DNA of 64,000 bases from JANWXD01 sp035575135 (GTDB taxonomy: Bacteria > Acidobacteriota > Terriglobia > Bryobacterales > Bryobacteraceae), in contig DATLYE010000091.1 of NCBI GenBank assembly GCA_035575135.1, forward strand, positions 3,835-67,834, written 5' to 3'. Shown here one piece after another: positions 8,448 to 16,736 of the stretch. The notes beneath the pieces were generated by a model. It had not been told where the DNA came from and did not search any database. It worked only from the letters and a program-made list of their open reading frames with translations. The translations under genes were made by a program, and so were the position numbers. Position 1 is the stretch's first letter, and each line of letters opens with the position of its first letter.

Positions 8448-8777
8448 TCACGTGCCCGATCGGCCGCTCTGCTCGAGTGCTTCCTCGATCCACGTCAGAG
8501 CTGCAAATGCAGCCGGCCATCCGATCGTCGTAACGGCCAGCAAGGCTGCATGCCGCATTTCGTCCGCGCTCACGCCGGAAGCAAGCGCGTTCCGTACCGC
8601 CGAATGCACAGCGCCTTCGTGACGGTGCGCAAGGGCCAGCGCCAGTTTGAGCAGCCGCCGGGTCTTCTCATCGAGCGGGCCCGCTTCGTGGCACTCCGTC
8701 CCCAGCCGGTCAAACGCCTCCCACACCTTTGGATAACGATCGCGGAATCTCAAGACAGACTCAGGTAGTGCTTGCAT
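8448..8777 (-). CDS. carboxymuconolactone decarboxylase / AhpD-like protein
   Basis: A 109-residue helical protein of the CMD family: LDEKTRRLLKLALALAHRHE, then AVHSAVRNALASGVSADEMR and HAALLAVTTIGWPAAFAAL. The usual AhpD CxxC redox pair is missing: the equivalent position reads HEGAVHSAV, so peroxidase activity as in AhpD is unlikely. The substrate is unknown. It lies head of a small minus-strand operon with the NfeD-like gene. Confidence 0.75.
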   Translation of the reverse strand: MQALPESVLRFRDRYPKVWEAFDRLGTECHEAGPLDEKTRRLLKLALALAHRHEGAVHSAVRNALASGVSADEMRHAALLAVTTIGWPAAFAALTWIEEALEQSGRSGT

Positions 8778-8815
8778 GAGGATCCTCCCCGCTCCAGCGT
8801 AGCGTGGTTCGGACC

Positions 8816-10381
8816 TCAGGCAGCCTCACCGGGGAGGCCGCCCACGATGGGGATATGGATCACGGTCACTTCCGGTGCAGCCAGAGCCTGTTCGAGAGCG
8901 GGCGCGATTTGTTCGGGGCGGTCCACGCGCACACCGCGGGCGCCCAGCGACTCGGCGAGCCGGTCCATCCGCACGGGCCCGAGGACACTCGCAATGGGCT
9001 CACCGAATTGCCGCTCGTGGCCCGAACGGGTGATCCCCCACGCCTGATCGTCAGCCACAATGGCCACAAACGGCAGTCGCTGCCGCACGGCGGATTCCAG
9101 GTCTGCGACATTGAAGGTGAAGGCGCCGTCGCCGGACAAGAGAATTACGGGGCGTTCGGGGAAGACAAGGCGGGCGGCCATGGCGCCCCCGATGCCCCAC
9201 CCGACCACGCCGCTGCGCCCGCAGGTGAGCCAGTGCTCCGGGTAGCGGTCGCAGAACCACTGATGCACCCACTGGCCGATGCTGCCGCCGTCCACCAGGA
9301 AAACCGTGTCGTCCGTCATGACGCGTCGCAGCGCAGAGAGAATGTGAACGGCGTGCGTGCCCGCGCGCAGTTGTGCGGCGGCGGAATCTTCGATACCCTG
9401 GCGGAAGACCTCGCGCCGTCGCCGTGCCTCGGCGAGCCACGCCGTGAAGGCACGCAGGCCCTGCCGTTCGCAAATCTCCTGGAGCTCCGGGAAAGCGCGG
9501 CTGAGGCGCACGATGGCCGCTTCCGGCCGCACCGCGCCCGGCTGCAGGAACCCGACGCGGTAGTCCGCGACGGCCCCGGCCAGGATGATGCAATCGGCCT
9601 CCGGCAGCAGGCGCGGGCCGCCGGTGGCAGCGCCGATGACACCGAGGAACGTGTCGCTTGCGCGGTTGATGGGGCCCCGGTCCCAGATCGGTACCACGAT
9701 CGGGATCGAGAAACGCTCGGCGAAGCGCAGCATCGCATCGGAGGTCGCGGCGTAAAACAGGCCGCTGCCGGCTACGATCAGCGGCTGCAGCGCCTGGCTC
9801 AGGCGGCGCGCCACCTCGCCCGGATCGTCCTCGACCGGCCTGCAAGCCGGCTGCGGTACGGGCCGGACGAGTTCGCTTTCATCAATGGATGCGTTCTGAA
9901 CATCCATCGGGAAGGTAAGCTGCACAGGACCCGGGGGCGAACCGGTGGCGGTACGGAGCGCCGCATCGAGGAGCTCCACCGTTCGGGCCGGATGGTCAAT
10001 TGTGCGCGCGTAGCGCACAATGGGCCGTGCCGCGGCGCTATGGTGCATGTCCTGAAAATGGCCGAGGCCGGTTGTGCGCAGCGCGCCGGCGCCTGTCACC
10101 AGCAGCATCGGGGAGCCGTCGAACCAGGCATTGGCGACCCCGGCGAGTGCATTGATGTGCGCCACACCGCTGGAGACCGCGCAGACTCCCGCGCGGCGCG
10201 TCAGCTTGCCGCAAGCCTCCGCCATATAACTGGCGGTCTGTTCGTTGCGCGTGTCGACAAGCCGCAGGCCGGCCTTTTTCGCCGCACTATAAAGCGGATC
10301 CAGTCCGTGTCCGCAGAGGGTGGCCATCCAGGCGACACCTTGTGCTTGGAGCGCATGAATGAAGTGATCGGCCGCCGTCAT
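8816..10381 (-). CDS. thiamine pyrophosphate-dependent enzyme, acetolactate synthase/benzoylformate decarboxylase type
   Basis: A 521-residue protein with the three-domain TPP decarboxylase architecture. The N-terminal PYR domain has the cofactor-activating Glu in TRNEQTASYMAEACGKLT; the C-terminal PP domain has GDGAFTFNVADLESAV followed by VAIVADDQAWGI. The usual Asn of the GDG...N motif is replaced by Asp (ADDQ). No acetolactate synthase small subunit is nearby, so a biosynthetic AHAS role is not indicated; substrate unknown. The start is ATG 10381, GGAG 6 nt upstream. It is divergent from the DUF1501 gene. Confidence 0.8.
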   Translation of the reverse strand: MTAADHFIHALQAQGVAWMATLCGHGLDPLYSAAKKAGLRLVDTRNEQTASYMAEACGKLTRRAGVCAVSSGVAHINALAGVANAWFDGSPMLLVTGAGALRTTGLGHFQDMHHSAAARPIVRYARTIDHPARTVELLDAALRTATGSPPGPVQLTFPMDVQNASIDESELVRPVPQPACRPVEDDPGEVARRLSQALQPLIVAGSGLFYAATSDAMLRFAERFSIPIVVPIWDRGPINRASDTFLGVIGAATGGPRLLPEADCIILAGAVADYRVGFLQPGAVRPEAAIVRLSRAFPELQEICERQGLRAFTAWLAEARRRREVFRQGIEDSAAAQLRAGTHAVHILSALRRVMTDDTVFLVDGGSIGQWVHQWFCDRYPEHWLTCGRSGVVGWGIGGAMAARLVFPERPVILLSGDGAFTFNVADLESAVRQRLPFVAIVADDQAWGITRSGHERQFGEPIASVLGPVRMDRLAESLGARGVRVDRPEQIAPALEQALAAPEVTVIHIPIVGGLPGEAA

Positions 10382-10445
10382 TGGATTCTCCTTTTCTCGA
10401 TCCTGCAGGAGCCGGCGAGCAGCTTGCAGGCTTTGCGACGGAGTT

Positions 10446-10451
10446 ATTATA
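10446..10451 (-). promoter_or_regulatory. candidate -10 element for the TPP enzyme gene
   Basis: A perfect TATAAT is read on the minus strand at 10451-10446, in the 97-bp divergent intergenic region, giving a leader of roughly 58 nt. No good -35 box is seen at the expected distance. Confidence 0.35.
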
Positions 10452-10478
10452 GGATCAACGTCCGGAGGAGGCTGGTTC

Positions 10479-11942
10479 ATGTGCTGCCACGATGAGTTGC
10501 GCCTGGCGATCACGCGGCGTCATTTCTTTTCGCTGACGAGCACGGGCCTCGGAGTGGCCGCGCTGGCGTCGCTGCTCGAGCCCAGGCTGTTCGGCGGGAC
10601 GGCGGCGATCAATCCCAAAACGGGCGGTCTTGCAGGTTTGCCGCACTTTCCGCCCAAGGCCAAGCATGTCATCTTCCTGCATCAGTCGGGCGGTCCGTCG
10701 CAGATCGATCTGTTCGATTACAAGCCGCAGCTGGAACGGTTGCGCGGTACGGAATTGCCGGACTCGGTTCGGATGGGCCAACGGATCACGGGCATGACCT
10801 CGGGCCAAGGTACGCTTCCGGTCGCCAACTCGATTTTCAAGTTCCGCCGGCACGGTCAGTCGGGAGCCTGGCTGAGCGAACTGCTTCCTTACCACGCGCG
10901 CATCGTGGACGATATTGCCATCGTCAAGAGCGTCCACACCGAGGCGATCAACCACGATCCGGCCATCACCTTCATTCAGACCGGGAGCCAGCAGCCGGGG
11001 CGTCCCAGCATGGGGGCCTGGGTCAGTTACGGTCTGGGCAGCGAGAATCAGAACCTGCCTGCATTTGTGGTTCTGGTGTCGCAATCGAGCGCGCTCAACA
11101 TTGACCAGCCGCTGTTTTCGCGCCTCTGGGGAAGTGGCTTTCTGCCTTCCCGCTACCAGGGCGTGCAGTTCCGCTCCGGAGGCGACCCCGTGCTTTATTT
11201 GTCCAATCCCCCGGGCGTGGATCGCGATCTGCGGCGGCTGATGCTCGACAGCCTCGAGGAGCTGAACCGCACCCGGGCGCAGGTTTACGCCGACCCTGAG
11301 ATCGAAACGCGCATCGCGCAGTTCGAGATGGCGTTCCGCATGCAGGCCTCCGTGCCCGAACTCGTGGACCTGTCGAACGAACCGGATCATGTTTTCGAGC
11401 TGTATGGTGAAGAGGCGCGCAAGCCGGGCACCTATGCCCATCACTGCCTGCTGGCGCGGCGTCTGGTGGAGCGCGGGGTGCGGTTCATTCAGCTCTACAA
11501 GCGCGGCTGGGACCAGCACAACGATTTGCCACGAGATATTGCCTTGCAGTGCAAGAGCGTGGACCAGCCTTCGGCGGCGCTCATCCTGGATCTGAAGCAG
11601 CGCGGGTTGCTGGAGGAAACGCTGGTGATCTGGGGCGGCGAGTTTGGGCGCACGGTGTACTGTCAGGGCCGGCTGACGGAGACCAATTACGGGCGGGATC
11701 ACCATCCCCGGTGTTTCGCCATGTGGCTGGCGGGGGGCGGCATCAAGCCCGGGATCACGATCGGAGAGACGGATGATTATTCCTATAACATCGTCTCCGA
11801 CCCGGTGCACGTGCATGACCTGCAAGCGACGATCCTGCATTGTCTCGGCGTGGATCACACGCGGCTGACGTACCAGTATCAGGGGCGCCACTTCCGCCTG
11901 ACGGACGTTGCAGGCGAAGTGGTCGAGAAGCTTCTGGTGTAG
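10479..11942 (+). CDS. DUF1501 family Tat-exported protein
   Basis: A 487-residue protein of the DUF1501 (alkaline-phosphatase/sulfatase fold) family, common in Planctomycetota and Acidobacteriota. A Tat signal is present (AITRRHFFSLTSTGLGVAAL, about residues 10-29). Family motifs include KHVIFLHQSGGPSQIDLFDY, SVHTEAINHDPAITFIQTGS, GRPSMGAWVSYGLGSENQNL and VIWGGEFGRTVYCQG, ending in HDLQATILHCLGVDHTRLTY. GGAGGAG lies 8 nt before the ATG. These genes normally pair with a DUF1549/DUF1553 cytochrome-like partner; none is adjacent here. Function unknown. Confidence 0.88.
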   Translation: MCCHDELRLAITRRHFFSLTSTGLGVAALASLLEPRLFGGTAAINPKTGGLAGLPHFPPKAKHVIFLHQSGGPSQIDLFDYKPQLERLRGTELPDSVRMGQRITGMTSGQGTLPVANSIFKFRRHGQSGAWLSELLPYHARIVDDIAIVKSVHTEAINHDPAITFIQTGSQQPGRPSMGAWVSYGLGSENQNLPAFVVLVSQSSALNIDQPLFSRLWGSGFLPSRYQGVQFRSGGDPVLYLSNPPGVDRDLRRLMLDSLEELNRTRAQVYADPEIETRIAQFEMAFRMQASVPELVDLSNEPDHVFELYGEEARKPGTYAHHCLLARRLVERGVRFIQLYKRGWDQHNDLPRDIALQCKSVDQPSAALILDLKQRGLLEETLVIWGGEFGRTVYCQGRLTETNYGRDHHPRCFAMWLAGGGIKPGITIGETDDYSYNIVSDPVHVHDLQATILHCLGVDHTRLTYQYQGRHFRLTDVAGEVVEKLLV

Positions 11943-11961
11943 CAGAGAGATTGGAGCGTCC

Positions 11962-11983
11962 CCGGTTTTTGACAACCGGTTTT
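11962..11983 (+). terminator. candidate intrinsic terminator after the DUF1501 gene
   Basis: CCGGTT (11962-11967) and AACCGG (11974-11979) form a 6-bp stem with a 6-nt loop, followed by TTTT. It lies 20 bp after the stop. The TTGACA inside it (11969-11974) could also be the -35 box of the tRNA-Val promoter, with TAGGAT at 11989-11994, but the 14-bp spacer is short. Confidence 0.45.
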
Positions 11984-12006
11984 GGCGGTAGGATGGAAGA
12001 AGGCCG

Positions 12007-12083
12007 GGGCGGTTAGCTCAGCCGGTCAGAGCGCCTGCCTTACAAGCAGGAGGTCCGCAGTTCGAGCCTGCGACCGCCCACCA
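12007..12083 (+). tRNA. tRNA-Val (anticodon UAC)
   Basis: The acceptor stem GGGCGGT (12007-12013) pairs with ACCGCCC (12073-12079). The D arm is GCTC...GAGC, the anticodon stem is CCTGC/GCAGG with loop CTTACAA (anticodon TAC), and the T arm is CGCAG/CTGCG around TTCGAGC. The CCA end is encoded (12081-12083). The 296 bp between this tRNA and the next gene contain no gene I can support. Confidence 0.95.
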
Positions 12084-12379
12084 TTTCTTTCCAACCACTT
12101 ATAGACGGCAGCTCTGGCGACCGGGCCATACTCCACGGCCCCCAATGCGATGGGCCCTCCCGCGCATAGACGACCTCCGCTCTTGACCGGGGCCGCTTCA
12201 AAGTCCGGGAAAAGGATCGCTCTAGGAGAAGCCTTATGCCGGCCTTCGTCACGGAGGTCGGTTCTTAGTTGAACCCTCAAGCCACTGCAAGGTTCATCCT
12301 ATAGGTGTCACCGCACCGGCGGGGCGCGAAATCGCTGGCGCGGTGTTCCACTAACAGGTAGAAGCGAGGTGAAAACGCC

Positions 12380-12643
12380 ATGACATACATAGAGTTGTTC
12401 AGCGCCGGTTGCCCTCTGTGTCAGGAGGTCGCAAAGAAGATCGAAAGCCTGACCGGTCCGGGCTGCAGCGTCCGCGTCCACGATCTGCGGGATGACCCCG
12501 CCGTGCGGAAAGCAGCCGAGCAGTATGGGATCCGTCGTGTACCGTCGGTCGTCATTGACGGCCGGCTCGCCGCCTGCTGCACTGGGAGCGCCGTCGAGGA
12601 AGCCGTCCTCAGGGCGGCCGGCCTGGGCGCCTGCCAGCCGTAG
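12380..12643 (+). CDS. small thioredoxin-fold (glutaredoxin-like) protein
   Basis: An 87-residue protein with the redox motif CPLC near the N-terminus (FSAGCPLCQEV), a cis-Pro segment (GIRRVPSVVIDGRLAACC) and an extra CC pair at about residues 73-74. It has no signal peptide, so it acts in the cytoplasm. Length and motifs fit small thioredoxin-like or metal/thiol-handling proteins; the substrate is unknown. GAGGTG lies 8 nt upstream of the ATG. It stands alone between tRNA-Val and the VOC gene. Confidence 0.8.
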   Translation: MTYIELFSAGCPLCQEVAKKIESLTGPGCSVRVHDLRDDPAVRKAAEQYGIRRVPSVVIDGRLAACCTGSAVEEAVLRAAGLGACQP

Positions 12644-12805
12644 GCCGTAACCATCGGGCCTTTCGCTCGGTGAAGTAAAGCCCGCGACGGATGGGGTGAG
12701 GTCAGGGCGGCGGCGAGCGGCGCCGGGAACTAGAGGAACTGGCGCCCCGGAACTGCCGCGAGGCGCCTGTCGTGGGCCTCGTGCCTGGCGGCAATTTTCG
12801 GGATT

Positions 12806-13282
12806 TCAGGTCCCGCCGCCCGTCTGCGCGAAGAATTGCTGCGATCGGCGGTTCAATTCTTCCAGTGAGACATCCTCTTTGCGAGTAGCCAGGCTCCAAC
12901 TGTGCCCGAAGGGATCTATGAGCTGACCGTGGCGGTCGCCCCAGAACATGTCCTGAACCGGCATCTGCTCGGTAGCGCCGGCCGCCAGAGCGCGCGCAAA
13001 CGCCGCATCCACATCTGCCACATACACGAACAGGCCGCTGGTGGCTCCCCCGCGAGTTTGCGGACCCAGGAAACCTCTTTCCGGGACCTCGTCGGCGAGC
13101 ATCACTACGGAGTCTCCGATTCGGATTTCTGCGTGCATCACCCGGTCACTGCCGGGCGCTGTCATGCGAAACAGCTCCTCGGCGCCGAAGGCGCGCCTGT
13201 AGAATTCGATGGCCTCGCTTGCTCCTTTCACAATCAAATACGGCGTGACGGTGTGATACCCCTCCGGTATGGGTTGTGGCAT
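12806..13282 (-). CDS. VOC (glyoxalase/PhnB-like) family protein
   Basis: A 158-residue protein with the tandem beta-alpha-beta repeats of the vicinal oxygen chelate superfamily, PhnB-like subgroup: TPYLIVKGASEAIEFYRRAF, HAEIRIGDSVVMLADE, LFVYVADVDAAFARALAAGA and WGDRHGQLIDPFGHSWSLAT. The substrate cannot be named. AGGGGAGG lies upstream of the ATG at 13282, and TACACT about 35 bp further up could be the -10 box. Monocistronic. Confidence 0.85.
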   Translation of the reverse strand: MPQPIPEGYHTVTPYLIVKGASEAIEFYRRAFGAEELFRMTAPGSDRVMHAEIRIGDSVVMLADEVPERGFLGPQTRGGATSGLFVYVADVDAAFARALAAGATEQMPVQDMFWGDRHGQLIDPFGHSWSLATRKEDVSLEELNRRSQQFFAQTGGGT

Positions 13283-13360
13283 GTTTCCTCCCCTGGACGT
13301 TGAGCTCCGCCTCTAGTGTACCCCGGATCGGCGCGCGCGTGGCTTCGCTGTGGCGCCCGC

Positions 13361-13366
13361 TACAAT
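13361..13366 (+). promoter_or_regulatory. -10 element, leaderless start of alaC
   Basis: TACAAT ends 6 nt before the ATG at 13373, which would put the transcription start on the A of the start codon. No Shine-Dalgarno sequence is present. Confidence 0.45.
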
Positions 13367-13372
13367 GACATC

Positions 13373-14599
13373 ATGGGTTTGTCGGAGCAGGAGTTTTATC
13401 GCATCGGAAAGCTGCCGCCCTACGTGTTCGCCGTGGTCAATGAGATGAAAGCCCGCCTGCGGGCGGCGCAGCTCGATGTGGTGGACCTGGGCATGGGGAA
13501 CCCGGACGGGCCCACCCCCAGGCCGGTGGTGCAAAAGCTGGTCGAAGCCGTGCGCGACAAGCGCAACCACCGCTATTCGGTCTCCCGCGGCATTCCCAAC
13601 CTGCGCCTGGAGATCGTGCGCCGCTACCAATCCCGCTACGGTGTCACACTCGATCCGGATCGCGAAGCGATCGTCACCATCGGTGCCAAGGATGCTCTGG
13701 CGCACCTGCTGTTTGCCGTCATCGGCCCGGGCGACGTCGTCGTCTCGCCGAACCCCTGTTATCCCATTCACCAGTATGGCGTCGTGATGGCCGAAGGCCA
13801 CGCCTGCACCGTTCCCATGCCGGATCCGGCTGAGTTCCTCAACCGGCTGGAAGACATTTACCGCAAAGAAAGCATCAAACCCCGGATGCTCCTGCTCTCT
13901 TTCCCGCACAACCCTACCACCCACTGCGTAGATCTGGAGTTCTTCCGTGAAGTGATCCGGCTGGCCTCGCTTCACGGCACGATGGTGGTCCATGACTTTG
14001 CCTACGCCGACATTTGCTTTGACGGCTACCGCGCCCCCAGCATTCTCCAGGTGGACGGCGCCAGAGAAGTCGCCGTCGAGATCTACTCCATGTCGAAGAG
14101 CTTCAACATGGCGGGCTGGCGCGTGGGCTTCTGTCTGGGCAATGCGAAGATGATTGCGGCTCTGGCCCGGATCAAGAGCTACCTCGATTACGGCATTTTT
14201 CAACCCATCCAGATTGCCGCCATTATTGCGCTGCGGGAGTGCGGCGAAGAGACGGCCAAAATTTGCGCCACCTACCAGAAGCGCCGCGATGTGCTGGTGG
14301 CCGGCCTCAACCGGGCGGGCTGGAGTGTGACACCGCCGCGCGGAACCATGTTCGTCTGGGCTCCCCTGCCTGAGCAGTTTCGCGCGCTGGGCTCGCTCGA
14401 GTTCTCCAAGCTGTTGCTGGAAAAGGCGCTCGTGGCCGTCTCGCCCGGGATCGGATTCGGCCCGATGGGAGAAGGCTACGTGCGCTTCGCACTGGTGGAA
14501 AACGAGCACCGGATCCGGCAGGCGGTGCGCGGGATCCGGAATTTCCTGCGTTCGTACGAAGTCGTGCCCTTACCTCAGGCAGCCGGGCCGGCCGCGTAG
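13373..14599 (+). CDS. alaC: alanine/glutamate-pyruvate aminotransferase AlaC
   Basis: A 408-residue PLP-dependent class I aminotransferase. It follows E. coli AlaC closely along its length: GKLPPYVFAVVNEMKARLR, VVDLGMGNPDGPTPRPVV, VTIGAKDALAHLLFAVIGPG, NPCYPIHQYGVVMAEG, HDFAYADICFDGYRAPSI. The PLP Lys is about residue 242 in SMSKSFNMAGWRVGF. It converts pyruvate and glutamate to alanine and 2-oxoglutarate. The start ATG 13373 is chosen because homology begins there and a -10 hexamer sits just upstream. The 3' end overlaps the convergent radical SAM gene by 25 bp. Confidence 0.88.
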   Translation: MGLSEQEFYRIGKLPPYVFAVVNEMKARLRAAQLDVVDLGMGNPDGPTPRPVVQKLVEAVRDKRNHRYSVSRGIPNLRLEIVRRYQSRYGVTLDPDREAIVTIGAKDALAHLLFAVIGPGDVVVSPNPCYPIHQYGVVMAEGHACTVPMPDPAEFLNRLEDIYRKESIKPRMLLLSFPHNPTTHCVDLEFFREVIRLASLHGTMVVHDFAYADICFDGYRAPSILQVDGAREVAVEIYSMSKSFNMAGWRVGFCLGNAKMIAALARIKSYLDYGIFQPIQIAAIIALRECGEETAKICATYQKRRDVLVAGLNRAGWSVTPPRGTMFVWAPLPEQFRALGSLEFSKLLLEKALVAVSPGIGFGPMGEGYVRFALVENEHRIRQAVRGIRNFLRSYEVVPLPQAAGPAA

Positions 14600-15645
14600 G
14601 TCAGCCGGGGCTCATAGACGCAGCGCGGATCGGAGGCCAGGTAATTTCCGGTGAGGGCATACGCCCGCGAGCGAGAGCCTCCGCACAGGTGGCGGAATTC
14701 GCACCGCCCGCACTTGCCTTCCAGACGGTCCGGGTCGCGCAGCGCCCGGAACAACGGCGAGTTGCGGTAGATTTCGCCAAGCGAATCACGGCGGACGTTG
14801 CCCGCTCGAAGCGGCAGAAAACCGCTCGGATAGATGTCGCCAGTGTGTGAGATGAACACAAAGCCTTTGCCGTCGTTGATCCCCGCCTGGCGCTGGATCG
14901 CGCCTCCGGTCTTAGTTCCGGCGCTGCGCCCCTCCGCCTTGCGGCGCTGGGCGACGTAGCGGCGGTAGTGTTGCGCTTCGGTGGTCTTGATGTCGAAGGG
15001 CGCCGTCTTCGAAGTTTCGTAAAGAAAGCCGAAGACCTCCTCGTATTCTTCGGCGGTCAGATCGTCCGAGGCGCTGGCGCGGCCTGTAGCCACCAGAAAG
15101 AACACGCTCCACAGCCTCGCTCCGGAGTCGGCCACCAGTTGCGCGATCTCATCGAGCCGCCGCCAGTTGTGCCGCGCCACGGTGGTGTTCACCTGGGTCT
15201 CGAGCCCGATGCGGCGCGCGTGCGCCAGAGCGGAGATCGTGCGGTCGAACGAGCCTGCCACGCGCCGGAATCCGTCGTGCGAGGCGGCGTCCGGCCCGTC
15301 CAGGCTCAGCGCCATCCGCGCGACACCGCAGTCCCGAATGGCCTCGATAGCCCCTGCCGTCAGCAACGGCGTCGCGCTCGGGGTCACGGTGGTGCGCAGC
15401 CCAAGATCCACGCTGCGCTTGAGCAGCGCAAACAAGTCCGGCCGCTTGAGCGGATCTCCCCCGGTAAAGACCACGAGGGGATCGCCGAAGGAACGAATCT
15501 CTTCGAGGAGGCGGTATCCTTCCTCGGTGGTGAGCTCACGGGGATCCCGCCAGGGAATCGCCGAGGCCCGGCAGTGGACGCAGGCCAGATCGCACGCCTG
15601 CGTCACCTCCCAGATCACCAGAAACGGAGCCTGCTCGAAGTTCAT
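14575..15645 (-). CDS. radical SAM/SPASM protein, TIGR04053-like (NirJ/AhbD relative)
   Basis: A 356-residue radical SAM enzyme. C18, C22 and C25 form the CX3CX2C cluster site (QACDLACVHC); VVFTGGDPLKRPDL is the GGxxP-like SAM-binding region. The C-terminal SPASM-type Cys set (GKCGRCEFRHLCGGSRSRAY) binds an extra Fe-S cluster. The N-terminus and the segment SKTAPFDIKTTEAQHYRR match the TIGR04053 family, related to NirJ/AhbD heme-modifying enzymes. A haem d1 role is possible in a denitrifier, but no nir genes are in view. Convergent with alaC. Confidence 0.82.
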   Translation of the reverse strand: MNFEQAPFLVIWEVTQACDLACVHCRASAIPWRDPRELTTEEGYRLLEEIRSFGDPLVVFTGGDPLKRPDLFALLKRSVDLGLRTTVTPSATPLLTAGAIEAIRDCGVARMALSLDGPDAASHDGFRRVAGSFDRTISALAHARRIGLETQVNTTVARHNWRRLDEIAQLVADSGARLWSVFFLVATGRASASDDLTAEEYEEVFGFLYETSKTAPFDIKTTEAQHYRRYVAQRRKAEGRSAGTKTGGAIQRQAGINDGKGFVFISHTGDIYPSGFLPLRAGNVRRDSLGEIYRNSPLFRALRDPDRLEGKCGRCEFRHLCGGSRSRAYALTGNYLASDPRCVYEPRLTYAAGPAA

Positions 15646-15680
15646 CCTGCCCCCAGCTTAGCGCCGATCTTTTTCAGCTC

Positions 15681-15698
15681 CTGTGACTACAATCACAG
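15681..15698 (+). promoter_or_regulatory. CRP/FNR-like operator upstream of ric
   Basis: CTGTGACTACAATCACAG is an inverted repeat with perfect 6-bp arms, equal to the CRP-type consensus TGTGA-N6-TCACA. If TACCAT (15719-15724) is the -10 box, the start site is about 15731 and the operator is centred at -41.5, the classical class II activator position. The operator itself also contains a TACAAT, so repression of an overlapping promoter is the alternative. Confidence 0.55.
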
Positions 15699-15744
15699 CA
15701 TCCGGCCGGCGTTCTCCGTACCATGGCTGACAGAAGGAGCATCC

Positions 15745-16470
15745 ATGACACGCGCAATAGGCCGCACTCTTGGAGAGGTCGCCGCCCGCAACGCTGCGGC
15801 GATCCGGGTGTTCGAAAAATACGGACTGGATTATTGCTGCGGCGGTGGGAAGCCGTTTGAGGAGGCCTGCCGGGAGCGGGGTCTCCGACCGGAACAGGTC
15901 GAGGCGGAGATCGAGCAAGCTTCCGCCGAGCCGCCCGCGCAGGAGCGCGACTGGACCGAGGCGCCGCTCGGGGACCTGATCGCCCACATCCTGGACCGGC
16001 ACCATGCCTATTTACGCGAGGCGCTTCCTCGCATCACGCAGATGGCGGCAAAGGTCGTCGAGGCGCACCGCGCCCGCCATGCGGACACCTTGATTCCGTT
16101 GCAGCAGACTTTCGCCGCGCTGCGGGAAGAGCTCGAGAGCCACATGTGGAAAGAGGAGATGGTGTTGTTCCCGCTGATCCGATCCATGGAGGAAGCTGCG
16201 GCGCGAGGAGCCGGGCTCCCGCCTTCCCATTGCGGTTCGGTCAACAATCCCATCCGCGTCATGGAGCACGAGCATGCCTCGGCAGCTCAGGCCCTGGAGG
16301 AGATGCGGCGCATCACAGACGGCTATGCGGTTCCGGAGGACGGCTGCATCACCTACCGGGCGTATTTCGATGAGCTTCGACAACTCGAGCAGGACCTCCA
16401 CCGGCACATCCATCTGGAGAACAACATCCTGTTTCCGCGCGCCGCGGATCTCGAAGCACGCTTGATGTAG
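15745..16470 (+). CDS. ric: iron-sulfur cluster repair di-iron protein RIC (YtfE/ScdA)
   Basis: A 241-residue cytoplasmic protein with an N-terminal DUF542 domain containing the Cys pair C31-C32 (KYGLDYCCGGGKPFEEAC) and a C-terminal hemerythrin-like di-iron domain with spaced His/Glu ligands (LIAHILDRHHAYLREALPR, ELESHMWKEEMVLFPL, IRVMEHEHASAAQ, HIHLENNILFPRA). RIC proteins restore Fe-S clusters damaged by NO or oxidative stress. AAGGAG is 5 nt before the ATG. The upstream CRP/FNR-like site is shared in form with the one at the hemerythrin/Rrf2-nar divergent region. Confidence 0.93.
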   Translation: MTRAIGRTLGEVAARNAAAIRVFEKYGLDYCCGGGKPFEEACRERGLRPEQVEAEIEQASAEPPAQERDWTEAPLGDLIAHILDRHHAYLREALPRITQMAAKVVEAHRARHADTLIPLQQTFAALREELESHMWKEEMVLFPLIRSMEEAAARGAGLPPSHCGSVNNPIRVMEHEHASAAQALEEMRRITDGYAVPEDGCITYRAYFDELRQLEQDLHRHIHLENNILFPRAADLEARLM

Positions 16471-16524
16471 GGCGCGGCCGAAGGCGGTGCTGCATAGCTC
16501 CCGGCGAACGGTAAGGTGGTGCGC

Positions 16525-16530
16525 CATAAT
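16525..16530 (+). promoter_or_regulatory. -10-like element before the small Tat-peptide gene
   Basis: CATAAT ends 6 nt before the ATG at 16537; TAATAT overlaps it. No ribosome site lies between, so a leaderless transcript is suggested. Confidence 0.35.
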
Positions 16531-16536
16531 ATCGCT

Positions 16537-16731
16537 ATGGCGCAGAAGCTCACGCGCAGAGAGTGGGTGGCAGCTCTGGCGGCCCCGGCCCTGGCGCAGG
16601 CTCCGGCGGAAGAGGAATCGGCGGAGCAACTGCTGGCGCGCGCCCGGCAAGACTTGCTGCAAGGTGCCGAACGGCTCGGCAAGTTCCCGCTGCCTATGGC
16701 CGTGGAGCCGGCTTTTGTGTTCAAGCCCTGA
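16537..16731 (+). CDS. 64-residue Tat-signal protein paired with the amidase
   Basis: A small protein that starts with a Tat-like signal (MAQKLTRREWVAALAAPALA), then a short acidic/helical part and a conserved-looking tail PLPMAVEPAFVFKP. It ends 5 bp before the amidase start, so the two are co-transcribed and probably coupled. Similar short Tat peptides precede amidase genes in related genomes as I recall them, but this was not checked. After signal cleavage only about 40 residues remain. It may be a small periplasmic partner or the remnant of a signal module split from the enzyme. Confidence 0.6.
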   Translation: MAQKLTRREWVAALAAPALAQAPAEEESAEQLLARARQDLLQGAERLGKFPLPMAVEPAFVFKP

Positions 16732-16736
16732 GGGTC

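Noticed and set aside
12026..12280. Minus ORF running through tRNA-Val (ending RSQARTADLLLVRQAL)
   Set aside because: Its C-terminal part is translated tRNA, a classic false ORF. The upstream part (VARAAVYKWLERN) looks faintly HTH-like but has no support.
14968..15744. Long N-terminal extension of the RIC frame
   Set aside because: It covers the radical SAM gene on the other strand; family sequence and AAGGAG both point to the ATG at 15745.
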